This document shows, piece after piece, positions 7,566-15,095 of a stretch of DNA of 64,000 nucleotides. The notes below the pieces were generated by a model. The model did not search any database. It was not told the DNA's origin and worked only from the letters and a program-made list of their open reading frames with translations. The translations under genes were made by a program, and so were the position numbers. How positions within the stretch are numbered: position 1 is the first letter of the stretch; each line of letters opens with the position of its first letter. This stretch comes from Algisphaera sp039180025 (GTDB lineage: Bacteria > Planctomycetota > Phycisphaerae > Phycisphaerales > Phycisphaeraceae), in contig JBCDDZ010000016.1 in assembly GCA_039180025.1 (NCBI GenBank), forward strand, positions 1-64,000, read 5' to 3'.

Positions 7566-7933
7566 TGAGCCAGACACACTCTAATGACGTCCCCGACCGA
7601 CGGGATGCTGGAGCAGGGGGAGAACCAGCCGGATCAATCGAGATGACCTCCGAAATCGAGTACCACCCCGATGAGGCGAAGCAACTCACCGAAGAACTGT
7701 GCGCTGCAATTTCCCGACCGTTGCCCAAGGTCGACTGGAATCGATGGCAATGGTACGACGACAACCATGAGGTACTGCTCTTCGGCCGCCCCTTGGATAG
7801 CGACGCCACCGATCCACATGATGGCGAGGTAGCTCACGACTGGCCCGTCATGTACTTCGTCGAGCAGCACATGGTCCTGCTGGGCGGAACCGAGTCGCAG
7901 GTACAGGAGGAGGCCACCCATGTCGCTGACTGA
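7565..7933 (+). CDS. hypothetical protein, 122 aa
   Basis: Not recognised. An acidic protein with a disordered N-terminus (about 30 residues, polar) and a folded-looking part containing DWNRWQWYDDNHEVLLFG and YFVEQHMVLLGG. It overlaps the previous gene by 1 bp and the following gene by 14 bp, so all three are likely translated from one message. No catalytic motif is apparent. Confidence 0.5.
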   Translation: MSQTHSNDVPDRRDAGAGGEPAGSIEMTSEIEYHPDEAKQLTEELCAAISRPLPKVDWNRWQWYDDNHEVLLFGRPLDSDATDPHDGEVAHDWPVMYFVEQHMVLLGGTESQVQEEATHVAD

Positions 7934-8240
7934 ACCGGCCTGCGCCATCACCACAGTGCTTCGCCGCCTCGACGCCGACGACTGGCGACTCGTGGCGCTG
8001 GCGATCAGCGACATCATGGACGACCGGTGGGGGGTCGGGCCGTGGCCCCAAGCATTCATTGTCGCCAAGAAGATCGGCTGCGACGGGCAGGCCGCCATCG
8101 CGGGCCCGAGTGTCCTGAACCGCGACGACGTCATCTGCGTCAACGCCGCGGTCAAGGTGAGGTTCTGCAATATCGGTGACCCAGACGAGTGGCCGGCGCT
8201 GCACCGCATCATGGACGAGTTGTGTGTTGGGCTGCTGTAG
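7920..8240 (+). CDS. hypothetical protein, 106 aa
   Basis: Not recognised. ATG 7920 is preceded by a good CAGGAGG ribosome-binding site inside the previous gene. The protein is short and compact (AITTVLRRLDADDWRLVALAISDIMDDRWGVG near the N-terminus) without membrane segments. It closes the run of small early genes; after it come about 230 bp without a gene before the replication gene. Confidence 0.5.
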   Translation: MSLTEPACAITTVLRRLDADDWRLVALAISDIMDDRWGVGPWPQAFIVAKKIGCDGQAAIAGPSVLNRDDVICVNAAVKVRFCNIGDPDEWPALHRIMDELCVGLL

Positions 8241-8420
8241 GCCCGCCCAGGGTCCTGAGGGTTTACAGGATCGGTAACTGCGTAGCGACCGCCACGACAT
8301 ACCCGCCGACGTGTTTGATAGCGGTCGCCGTACCGCTCGTGGGTTGACCCCCGCGTGAATCTGTCCAGCACCCCCACCCGCAAAACGAATCTCTTCCTTG
8401 CTGGGCAGAGACCCCCAAGT

Positions 8421-8447
8421 CCCGCCGCGTCTAGTCACCGCGGCGGG
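8421..8447 (+). terminator. hairpin in the leader of the replication gene
   Basis: CCCGCCGCG (8421-8429) pairs perfectly with CGCGGCGGG (8439-8447) across a 9-nt loop, followed by CATTTTC. It lies 25 bp ahead of ATG 8473. It could terminate the small-gene operon or attenuate expression of the replication gene. The T-run is short. Confidence 0.45.
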
Positions 8448-8472
8448 CATTTTCATGCCTTGCGAGAAATCC

Positions 8473-9651
8473 ATGACCGACGAAGAAGACAAACCCGGCT
8501 TCGGGAAGATGCCCAACACATTTCTGGATGAACTGCCGACCCTCAACGCTCCGGCAGCGAAGGTGGCAATCTACCTTTGCATCCGGGCACAGCGAGCACC
8601 ACTGCAGGTGAAGGCGGCGACGATCGCCGAGGCGACGGGCCTCGGGGTTGCCACCGTCCGCAAGGCCGTCGTGGAGTTGGCGGACAGGGGCTGGGTCCGT
8701 AGCGAGAGGAAGAAGTACTCGTCGATCGTTGAGTTTCTGCTGGCGAAGGACGACGCCCAGGTCACGATTCGCGCGACGATCAAGGGGGTGGCCTGCCCCG
8801 AGAGTGCTACCCACAGAGCACTCTCGGACACCCCATCCACCCCCGAGAGTGCTACGTACAGAGCACTCTCGGAGCCCAGAGTGCTCCACACAGAGCACTC
8901 CAATGTCTTACAGACTCCTGAGACAAGTAATACTACGTATTACAAGACAGCGCCCCCGCCTACGGCGGGGGAGGGCCAGCCGCGAACGGCTGGCCTTGTC
9001 GACGGAGAGCATCAATCTCAACAGCCACCGGCTACCCTCGGCCAAGGCCACGTCGATAACCCCACCGTCAGCCCACCGGCCGATGCCAGCGTCGATCCCC
9101 CGGATACCTGGACCTGGATTCGGGCCGCGGCCGACACCGGCAACATCGGCCCGATGATCGTCTGGCTCGGCTACGGCGACCGGGCGTCGGGCATGACGCT
9201 AGCTCAGGCTCAGGCCGCCGGCCTCACCCCCCTCGCCCGTTGTTGGTGGGGTGGCGGGCCGATCGGAGAGTTGGCGTCGTCGATCACCGCAGCCGCCACC
9301 ACGTACCAGATCGCCGCCTGGGGCTGGGCGATGCTGAGCGCCCCCCGCATGCAGGCCGGGCTGCCGATGCTCAAGCCCGGCTCGCACGACCTGCTCGACG
9401 CCAGGAAGCGGAAGGCCAAGGAGACAATCCTGGATGCCAAGGCGGGCAACCTCGTCGAGCGCTTCGGGCCGGCCGGCACCATCACTTGCATCCAGGTCGC
9501 CGTCGAAAACGCCGACGACATCATCAACCGACTCGCCGCCGCCAACATGCGGGTGAATCTGGACGCGGGCTACATCCGGCATGGTGCGGTGGTCCGCGAG
9601 GCCGAGGCGATCTATCGGCAACAGAACGCCGAGCAAAGGGGGCCGAAATGA
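8473..9651 (+). CDS. phage replication initiator-like protein with N-terminal winged helix
   Basis: The product has 392 residues. The N-terminal 90 residues (FLDELPTLNAPAAKVAIYLCI...IAEATGLGVATVRKAVVELADRGWV) form a winged-helix domain like those of phage replication organisers. Residues about 109-175 form a low-complexity linker whose DNA carries palindromic repeats and hairpins, described separately as a candidate origin. The rest is polar with a small C-terminal domain. It overlaps the DnaB-like helicase gene by ATGA (9648-9651), supporting a replication role, and the arrangement parallels lambda O, which contains its own origin. ATG 8473 is chosen; ATG 8455 is an alternative. Confidence 0.7.
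   Translation: MTDEEDKPGFGKMPNTFLDELPTLNAPAAKVAIYLCIRAQRAPLQVKAATIAEATGLGVATVRKAVVELADRGWVRSERKKYSSIVEFLLAKDDAQVTIRATIKGVACPESATHRALSDTPSTPESATYRALSEPRVLHTEHSNVLQTPETSNTTYYKTAPPPTAGEGQPRTAGLVDGEHQSQQPPATLGQGHVDNPTVSPPADASVDPPDTWTWIRAAADTGNIGPMIVWLGYGDRASGMTLAQAQAAGLTPLARCWWGGGPIGELASSITAAATTYQIAAWGWAMLSAPRMQAGLPMLKPGSHDLLDARKRKAKETILDAKAGNLVERFGPAGTITCIQVAVENADDIINRLAAANMRVNLDAGYIRHGAVVREAEAIYRQQNAEQRGPK
8798..8995. other. candidate replication origin inside the initiator gene
   Basis: Three palindromes: CCGAGAGTGCT-N8-AGCACTCTCGG at 8798-8827 and 8843-8872 (45 bp apart, perfect arms) and a shortened third at 8875-8900. They are followed by a small AT-rich patch with GTAATAC-TAC-GTATTAC (8927-8943), then two perfect hairpins: CCCCCGCC-TAC-GGCGGGGG (8953-8971) and GGCCAGCCG-CGAA-CGGCTGGCC (8974-8995). 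Iteron-like repeats, AT-rich DNA and hairpins within an initiator gene are the layout of lambda-type origins. Function is inferred. Confidence 0.65.
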
Positions 9652-11282
9652 CCAGCACTCAAACCCAGCCTTCCCCCAAGCCCCAGGCCTCGCCGCTGGA
9701 CGCCGCCTGGACCGCGTTGCACCACGAAGCTATCAGCCCCCTAGACGAGCGGGTATTCCTGGCGATGCTCCTTGCCCACCCGTCCGCCATCCAGCAAGCC
9801 CGGCAGGACGTACCAGTGGAGACGTTGCAGTTCGCCGGGAATCGGGACGTGTACTCGGCCATCCTCGCCGCCGCAGCCCAGGCTGAGGCCGCCGGCGTGC
9901 CCACGCCGCCGCTCGACACTATCAGCCTCGCAGCCGCGGTCAGCCGGGCCGGGCAGGACCCAGTGGCCTGGACCACGTCCTACCGCGATCGGGTCGACAA
10001 CATGGTCGCAATAGGCCAGGAGCTGACGGCCGGAGGCGGGCTGGCGGCAAAGTGGAGCATGACGGTTGCATCTCTGCGAGAAGCCGCCACCCGGATCGCC
10101 GCTGCCCGCGCCTGCCTCGACCATGCCCACCAGATCGTGAGCCGCGAGAAGACTCCAGACCCCGGTCAGGCGATGCAAGCTACTGCAAGCAGCCTCCAGA
10201 CCATCGCCGAAACCGGCCGGCCCTCCCCCGTTGTCAAACTCGGTAGCGCTCAGGACCCGGCAGGCGGCGGATGGGTGGTGCCGTGCCGCTTCACCCCAAT
10301 GCTCAACTGGCATACAGGAGGGCACCACCCCAATACGCTGGGCATCGTGGCGGCGCGTTCGGGCGGGGGCAAGTCTTCGTGGTTGCAGGCCGTCGCCCTC
10401 GATGCGGCACAGCAGGGTATGCCCACCCTCATCGTGGATACCGAGATGTCGGCCCCCGAGGTAGCCCACCGCCTCATAGCAAATCTGACCGGAATCAACG
10501 GCCGGATGGTGCAGCGCATCGAGGCGGACCCATCGATGAACCCGGACACGGCCAAAACGATCGCAGTGGTCCGGCAAGAGCTGGAGGCGTTACCACTGCA
10601 CCACGTTGAGGCCGCCGGCTGGTCATCCGGCTCGATTCTTTCCGCGGCCCGCACGTTCGCCCAGGCTCACGCGCCATTGGCCGGCGGCAGGTGCCTGATC
10701 ATCCTGGATTACCTCAAGCTCCCCGCGGAAGACAGCAGCCGCAGCGTGGCCGAGTGGCAGGCGCTAGGGTACTTGGCCGACGCGCTCAAGAGCTTGGCCG
10801 GTCAGCTGGGCATCAGCGTCCTAGCCGGCGTCCAGGCAAACCGCGGGGCCGTCGGTGCCGATCACGCCGGATTTCAGGACGAAGCCGCATCGCTGCTGGC
10901 CGGAAGCGACAGAATTTTCCATGCCGCGACATCCGTCCTGGTCCTTCGCAGCCTCCGGCAGCCCGAGGCGGAGTTCGTCCGCACCAAGTTCGGCACCCGC
11001 ACCGGACCCGAAGCATCCGGGGCTCCCGACAACGACCTGCGGTTCAACCTGATCGGTTACCTGCCCAAATGCCGCGGCGGCGCAACGTATCCGGCCGGCG
11101 TGCCGATTCACTTCGCGCGTGGCCTGAACCGCTTCGAAGAACTGGCCTGGCAGGTGGACCCGAAAACCAACGACTTCATTCGTGACCAACACGGCCACCC
11201 ACTACCCACCCCCGAACTCGACCGCGTCCGTACCGCGCTTCGACCGACGAAGAAGTCGGCGACGCAGATCCCCATCCCCTAG
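9648..11282 (+). CDS. DnaB-like replicative helicase
   Basis: The product has 544 residues. An N-terminal helical domain (about 20-100, 'SPLDERVFLAMLLAHPSAIQ') matches the DnaB N-terminal domain. The RecA-like motor carries Walker A 'ARSGGGKSS', the following 'LIVDTEMSAPEVAHRLIA' (the 'sxEM' segment of DnaB) and Walker B 'CLIILDYLKL', with 'VLAGVQANRG' after it. It would unwind the fork at the origin in the preceding gene, to which it is coupled by ATGA. An upstream in-frame extension exists in the ORF but lies in antisense-like sequence of the initiator gene; ATG 9648 is preferred. Confidence 0.85.
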   Translation: MTSTQTQPSPKPQASPLDAAWTALHHEAISPLDERVFLAMLLAHPSAIQQARQDVPVETLQFAGNRDVYSAILAAAAQAEAAGVPTPPLDTISLAAAVSRAGQDPVAWTTSYRDRVDNMVAIGQELTAGGGLAAKWSMTVASLREAATRIAAARACLDHAHQIVSREKTPDPGQAMQATASSLQTIAETGRPSPVVKLGSAQDPAGGGWVVPCRFTPMLNWHTGGHHPNTLGIVAARSGGGKSSWLQAVALDAAQQGMPTLIVDTEMSAPEVAHRLIANLTGINGRMVQRIEADPSMNPDTAKTIAVVRQELEALPLHHVEAAGWSSGSILSAARTFAQAHAPLAGGRCLIILDYLKLPAEDSSRSVAEWQALGYLADALKSLAGQLGISVLAGVQANRGAVGADHAGFQDEAASLLAGSDRIFHAATSVLVLRSLRQPEAEFVRTKFGTRTGPEASGAPDNDLRFNLIGYLPKCRGGATYPAGVPIHFARGLNRFEELAWQVDPKTNDFIRDQHGHPLPTPELDRVRTALRPTKKSATQIPIP

Positions 11283-11299
11283 CCCCGAAAGGCTTCACC

Positions 11300-11575
11300 A
11301 TGTCAGATCTCAACAGTCCTGCCGCTTGGCTCCTCCACCTCCACCGTCCCGATGAACACAGCATCGCGTATGCCCGCCGGGACATCGCCAGGGAAAACGT
11401 CCACCCCTCGACGCTGGCAAAGTCTCATTTGGTTCTGGCCGTCGAGACTGCCCATGCAAATCGCATGGAAATGGTCGCGGGGAAGGCGGTACCAGGGAAC
11501 CCCTTCGACTGGAGAACCAAGCCGATCGAATTTCCAAGCGAATTGATCGCGGCGGTGAAGGAGGCCATGGACTAG
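11300..11575 (+). CDS. hypothetical protein, 91 aa
   Basis: Not recognised. Predicted mostly helical and soluble (SPAAWLLHLHRPDEHSIAYARRDIARENVHPSTLAKSHLVLAVETAHANR). It follows the helicase by 17 bp with a GAAAGG sequence upstream of ATG 11300, so it probably belongs to the replication operon. Confidence 0.5.
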   Translation: MSDLNSPAAWLLHLHRPDEHSIAYARRDIARENVHPSTLAKSHLVLAVETAHANRMEMVAGKAVPGNPFDWRTKPIEFPSELIAAVKEAMD

Positions 11576-11609
11576 GTCCCGCAGCGTTACAACCAGTCCT
11601 GGACATGGC

Positions 11610-11635
11610 GAAGCCGACCCCGCTGCAGCGTATCA
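11610..11635 (+). repeat. 26-bp motif shared with 19440-19465
   Basis: GAAGCCGACCCCGCTGCAGC and the bases that follow (to GTATCA) recur ahead of the gpW-like gene at 19440-19465 with three or four changes. Both lie in short gaps between genes, and both can be read as the start of a peptide M(A/V)K(P/R)TPL(Q/E)RI; here a stop follows at once. Role unknown. Confidence 0.35.
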
Positions 11636-11684
11636 ACTAGCAGCAGGAACTCGTTCCGCAGCCGCCGCGAAATCGGAGAAAGCC

Positions 11685-12236
11685 GTGCATGACTTCCCAA
11701 CCCAAACCGAGGACGAATGGACCGATGAGGTCGAGTTCCGCCTGACGTGCAAACCACGCCGGGTTACCTTCGTCCAGCGATTCGGTGTCGAAGCCTCGGA
11801 GGTGCTACGGGACTGGACTCGCTACGACGCAGCACTAGCACCCGCCCAGCGCCTCATTCTTCGCACGTGGGCCGAGGACCCGAAGGCGCGACCCGCAGAA
11901 ATCGCGCGGGCTCTCTCACTGACGCCGAGCGGGTTAAACACGCAAGTTGCACCGATCAAAAAGCGGATTGCTCACATGGGGAGCTGGACCCTGCAGTCGC
12001 TTCCACAGCAGCCTGCGCTCGAGAAGATCGGGCTGCAGGATGCGAACGAAACGCTACTAGGGCTGACCCGCGAACGGCTGACCAAACGGCAGGCCGTCTG
12101 GTTGGATGCCATCGTCGACCATCCGGACGCAAGCGTGTCCGGTATCGCCGATGTCATGGAGTGCTGTAAACGGGCAGTTTTTAAGAAGATCAAGGTTCTT
12201 CGGGAAACGGTCGAGCTGGTCAAGGAGGTTGTGTGA
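11685..12236 (+). CDS. double helix-turn-helix protein A (paralogue of the next gene)
   Basis: The product has 183 residues and starts at GTG 11685 behind GGAGAAAG. Two HTH-like segments are visible: ARPAEIARALSLTPSGLNTQVAPIKKRI (about 65-92) and ASVSGIADVMECCKRAVFKKIKVLRETV (about 148-175), separated by a linker containing QPALEKIGL. The protein aligns with its neighbour over almost its full length (QRFGVEA...W..., I..RIA.M, PALEK.GL). Two sigma-region-4-like HTHs suggest a transcription regulator, perhaps of late genes, but this is inference. Confidence 0.55.
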   Translation: MHDFPTQTEDEWTDEVEFRLTCKPRRVTFVQRFGVEASEVLRDWTRYDAALAPAQRLILRTWAEDPKARPAEIARALSLTPSGLNTQVAPIKKRIAHMGSWTLQSLPQQPALEKIGLQDANETLLGLTRERLTKRQAVWLDAIVDHPDASVSGIADVMECCKRAVFKKIKVLRETVELVKEVV

Positions 12237-12763
12237 TGCACAAGCGCGCCCACAAGCTGTCCTTCGAGCAAAGGTTCGGCGTCGACGCCGCGACAATCCG
12301 GCGGTTGTGGAAATCGGACTTCGAGCCAATGTTCGGAACAAAAACCGCCAGCCTTGTGTGGGCGTGGGCGGTCCGGCCCGAAACCACGGCCAAGCAAATC
12401 GGCGAGCGTCTGAACTGGGACATCAGCACCACATGCGCGATGGCGCGATGTGCCCACCGTCGGATCGCGGACATGGACCACGGCAGGATGAGGCACCAGT
12501 TGGCCCGCCCTGTGCTTGAGAAGCTCGGGTTGGCCGAAGCATCATCTGACCAGATCGAAAAGGTGGTGCAGGCTCTCCATCCCGCAAGGCAGGAATACGT
12601 CGCGGCGGCAGTCAAGTTTCCACGGCATGGTGTCCGGCAGATCGCCAAGTATTGCGACGTGAAGCCCGGCACGATCAGCCTCGCGATCCGGAAAGTCAAG
12701 CCAGTAGTCCGCCGGCTACGCCACACACCACGAGCCGAACACGGAGCGCACGTCGATGACTGA
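12236..12763 (+). CDS. double helix-turn-helix protein B (paralogue of the previous gene)
   Basis: The product has 175 residues. ATG 12236 overlaps the previous stop by 1 bp and has a strong AAGGAGG at 12221-12227. Shared landmarks with protein A are SFEQRFGVDAATIRRLW, ARCAHRRIADM and RPVLEKLGLAEA. HTH segments are TTAKQIGERLNWDISTTCAMARCAHRRI and HGVRQIAKYCDVKPGTISLAIRKVKPVV. The pair arose by an old tandem duplication. They may form a heterodimer or act in sequence; nothing in the sequence decides this. Confidence 0.55.
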   Translation: MHKRAHKLSFEQRFGVDAATIRRLWKSDFEPMFGTKTASLVWAWAVRPETTAKQIGERLNWDISTTCAMARCAHRRIADMDHGRMRHQLARPVLEKLGLAEASSDQIEKVVQALHPARQEYVAAAVKFPRHGVRQIAKYCDVKPGTISLAIRKVKPVVRRLRHTPRAEHGAHVDD

Positions 12764-13082
12764 CCAACGAACCATCGCCGGCGTTCAAGCCGCGGCCGAA
12801 TCACAAACCATGGCTGAATTGCCGTCGTTTCTCAACGGACTGTACCGGCTCTTAACCTTGGCTACCACGACCAGGCCGGTCGACTGGCAGGTCAGGATCA
12901 AGATCGGGCCGTTCAGCTTCTATCAGCCTTGTGAAGGCGGGCCGATCTCATTCGTCGAACTTGCCGACAGGAACGTCGTGGAGTACCGCGTCCGGCGTCG
13001 TCGCCTCGCCACCCTCGCCCGCATCCTGCACGGCCGTCTACTGGGCCGGTGGGCCGCGCGGGGCCAAGCCAAAGAGGACTAA
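12756..13082 (+). CDS. hypothetical protein, 108 aa
   Basis: Not recognised. It overlaps the previous gene by 8 bp. The middle part (VDWQVRIKIGPFSFYQPCEGGPISFVELADRNVVEYRV) looks like beta strands, and the C-terminus is basic. No membrane segment and no catalytic motif are seen. It is probably translated together with the HTH pair. Confidence 0.45.
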   Translation: MTDQRTIAGVQAAAESQTMAELPSFLNGLYRLLTLATTTRPVDWQVRIKIGPFSFYQPCEGGPISFVELADRNVVEYRVRRRRLATLARILHGRLLGRWAARGQAKED

Positions 13083-13084
13083 TC

Positions 13085-13591
13085 ATGCAACGTAACAAAG
13101 GCTTTGCCCACCTCGACAAGACACAAGCGATGTCCGCGTTGCTGTCTATTGCCAACCGCATTGAGAAGGTATATGCCCTCGTGCCTGAACACCTCGACCA
13201 TGAGCTGGCCCCACTGCAAGACGACATCTGCGACCACTTCGACGAAATCCAAGCTAACGCCCTGCACGAGGTCGGCGGGTCTCGTGAGAAGCCTCCCTTT
13301 GAGTCCGCGCTCACGTCGCTGCTGTGCAGCCTCGAAGAGTTCGCGGGGGCGGAGGCGGTGTTAGAGGCCGAGCGTTACGAACTCTGCATGGTCGTCCGCC
13401 TGACCAAGGCCGGCGAGGTCGCACGGGTCAGCTTCGACCCCGACATCTTGGCCGACATCGAGCACCGGGTCGTAGCGTCGTCGATGGCGTTGACGGCTCA
13501 AGAGGTGTGGCACCGTCAGCGGATCGAGGCGGAGGCGGGGGCCGAACAAACGAAACAAACGCAGGAGGGTAGCCATGCCGTTGACAAATGA
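13085..13591 (+). CDS. hypothetical protein, 168 aa
   Basis: Not recognised. ATG 13085 begins 2 bp after the previous stop. The protein is acidic and predicted largely alpha-helical (SALLSIANRIEKVYALVPEHLDHELAPLQDDICDHFDEIQAN), ending in a Gln/Glu-rich tail. The 3' end overlaps the next gene by 17 bp. Likely a phage-specific accessory protein. Confidence 0.5.
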   Translation: MQRNKGFAHLDKTQAMSALLSIANRIEKVYALVPEHLDHELAPLQDDICDHFDEIQANALHEVGGSREKPPFESALTSLLCSLEEFAGAEAVLEAERYELCMVVRLTKAGEVARVSFDPDILADIEHRVVASSMALTAQEVWHRQRIEAEAGAEQTKQTQEGSHAVDK

Positions 13592-14051
13592 ACAGGTCAC
13601 CGAAAGTTTCAAAATCATCGGGAAGCTGATCTTCCTGTCAGAAATTCCCGGCCCCCAGATCACGGCCTTCCGTAAAGCCGCAATGGGGCTGGTGGATCAG
13701 ATCGTGACAGGCGACGCCGATGAGTTCGATTATCACAGCAAGATCGCCATCCCGATGACCACGGCGGTTTCCACGGTCAACGCCTCGCTGGGCGAGGTGC
13801 CGGGGAGCGCGCGGGGCTCCATCGAAAGCTATCTCAGCAAGTTCGTTGCACCACTGCTCGGTATGGCGTCAGGCACCCTAGCCACCACCGTCATCGACGA
13901 GCTGATCGGTAGCGGCCTCGGTATCCACACGGTGCTGCTCAACGGAGAGTTCGACAGCTACTTCAACAGCACCTGGGGCAAGCAACTGCCAACGGCGGAG
14001 GCGGGAAACGAGACGATCGACGACAGCTGGGTCACCAGCGATGTCGTGTAA
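13575..14051 (+). CDS. hypothetical protein, 158 aa
   Basis: Not recognised. An amphipathic helical protein with small-residue-rich stretches (VSTVNASLGEVPGSARGSIESYLSKFVAPLLGMASGTLATTVIDELIGSGLGIH) but no clear membrane helix. GGAGGG precedes ATG 13575 within the upstream gene. It belongs to the run of small genes between replication and modification genes. Confidence 0.5.
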   Translation: MPLTNEQVTESFKIIGKLIFLSEIPGPQITAFRKAAMGLVDQIVTGDADEFDYHSKIAIPMTTAVSTVNASLGEVPGSARGSIESYLSKFVAPLLGMASGTLATTVIDELIGSGLGIHTVLLNGEFDSYFNSTWGKQLPTAEAGNETIDDSWVTSDVV

Positions 14052-14069
14052 TTCAAACGGAGGATAAAT

Positions 14070-14288
14070 ATGAAACTTGGAATCAGAACCGGCGACGACG
14101 ACTACCTCGAGCTGTACGACATCAACACCGGCGAAAAGCTGGAAGGGATGCAGGACCTCGTGGTGTCGTCTCGGATGAATGACGTAGAGACCGCGAGGCT
14201 GTCGGTCATCCTTCACGCCGACGACGGCGAGCGCCGCGTTGTGGGAGCCAACGTAGAGGCGAAAGAAGCAGCTGCAGGTGGTGTCTGA
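14070..14288 (+). CDS. hypothetical protein, 72 aa
   Basis: Not recognised. A short acidic protein (MKLGIRTGDDDYLELYDINTGEKLEGMQDL) with alternating beta-like segments and a strong GGAGGATAAAT ribosome-binding region before ATG 14070. Its last residues are Ala/Glu-rich. Followed by a 258-bp gap. Confidence 0.5.
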   Translation: MKLGIRTGDDDYLELYDINTGEKLEGMQDLVVSSRMNDVETARLSVILHADDGERRVVGANVEAKEAAAGGV

Positions 14289-14546
14289 GGTGGTGGAGAG
14301 GATGCCTACGGAACAGGCAGGTGCTGAGGCGGGCTGCTCAGTTTTTGGTTCCTTCCCGGTCAAAAACTTACACCTACCCCGCCGGGAACAGCAGGCGTGT
14401 TCGAGTGACTTGCTTGCGCCCAACGTAGCGAACGAAAACGGCCCCGTAGAGGCCGCGTAACACCGACAAGATCCACGGCCGGCCCGACACCCGTCGGGCT
14501 ACCCAAGGCCGATACGGGGCAACGTAAGCCCTGACTGGAGGAGAGG
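14289..14546 (+). other. gap with a small hairpin ahead of the modification cassette
   Basis: No credible gene here. GCCCGAC-ACCC-GTCGGGC (14482-14499) forms a 7-bp hairpin without a T-run. Any promoter for the cassette should lie in this gap; none stands out. Confidence 0.35.
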
Positions 14547-15095
14547 ATGCAGATTACACAGCGGGCCATCGATGAGCTGGTGCCGTACCGCGACAACCCC
14601 CGGACGATCAGCGAGGCCGCCGTCGATAAGCTGGCCCGGATTATCGACAAGTTTGGGTTCCTGGTGCCGGTAATTATCGATGCCGATGGCGTCGTGGTGG
14701 CGGGTCATACCCGCCTCCGCGCCGCGGCCAAGCTCGGCATGACCGAGGTGCCGTGCGTCGTCGCCGATGACCTGACCCCGGACGAGATTCGGGCGCTCCG
14801 CCTCGCTGAGAACAAAGCCCACGAGGTGACGGGCTGGGACATGGACCTGCTGCCGGTCGAACTGGCTGCGATCGAAGACGCCGGCGTCGAGATCGAGCTG
14901 ACTGGCTTCACCCTCGACGAGGTGGCCGAACTCAACGGCGACCTCCCGCACGATGGGACGGGGCCGGTGCCGGACAGTGACAGCTACCAAGAGCAGTACG
15001 GCGTCATTGTCGTCTGTGAGAACGAGGCTGACCAGGAGCGGGTCTTCACCGAACTGCAGGACACGTACGAAAACGTGAGGGTGGTGACCACATGA
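14547..15095 (+). CDS. ParB-like nuclease-fold protein
   Basis: The product has 182 residues. Residues about 1-90 carry the ParB/sulfiredoxin core: LVPYRDNPR, KFGFLVPVIID, 'VVAGHTRLRAAAKLGM', then 'VPCVVADDLTPDEIRALRLAENK'. GHTRLRAA is the nucleotide-binding/catalytic loop of the fold. Chromosome-partition ParB has a DNA-binding domain that is missing here; this short form is common in phages, often beside DNA-modifying genes. GGAGGAGAGG precedes ATG 14547. Its stop overlaps the next start by ATGA (15092-15095). A role in guiding or priming DNA modification is inferred from context. Confidence 0.8.
   Translation: MQITQRAIDELVPYRDNPRTISEAAVDKLARIIDKFGFLVPVIIDADGVVVAGHTRLRAAAKLGMTEVPCVVADDLTPDEIRALRLAENKAHEVTGWDMDLLPVELAAIEDAGVEIELTGFTLDEVAELNGDLPHDGTGPVPDSDSYQEQYGVIVVCENEADQERVFTELQDTYENVRVVTT

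Noticed and set aside
8798..8900. CRISPR-like regularity (30-bp repeats with short spacers)
   Set aside because: Only three repeats, spacers of 2-15 bp, palindromic, and inside a coding gene; an origin fits better.
14278..14460. 60-aa frame before the ParB-like gene
   Set aside because: Overlaps the previous gene without a ribosome-binding site, and its composition is unconvincing.
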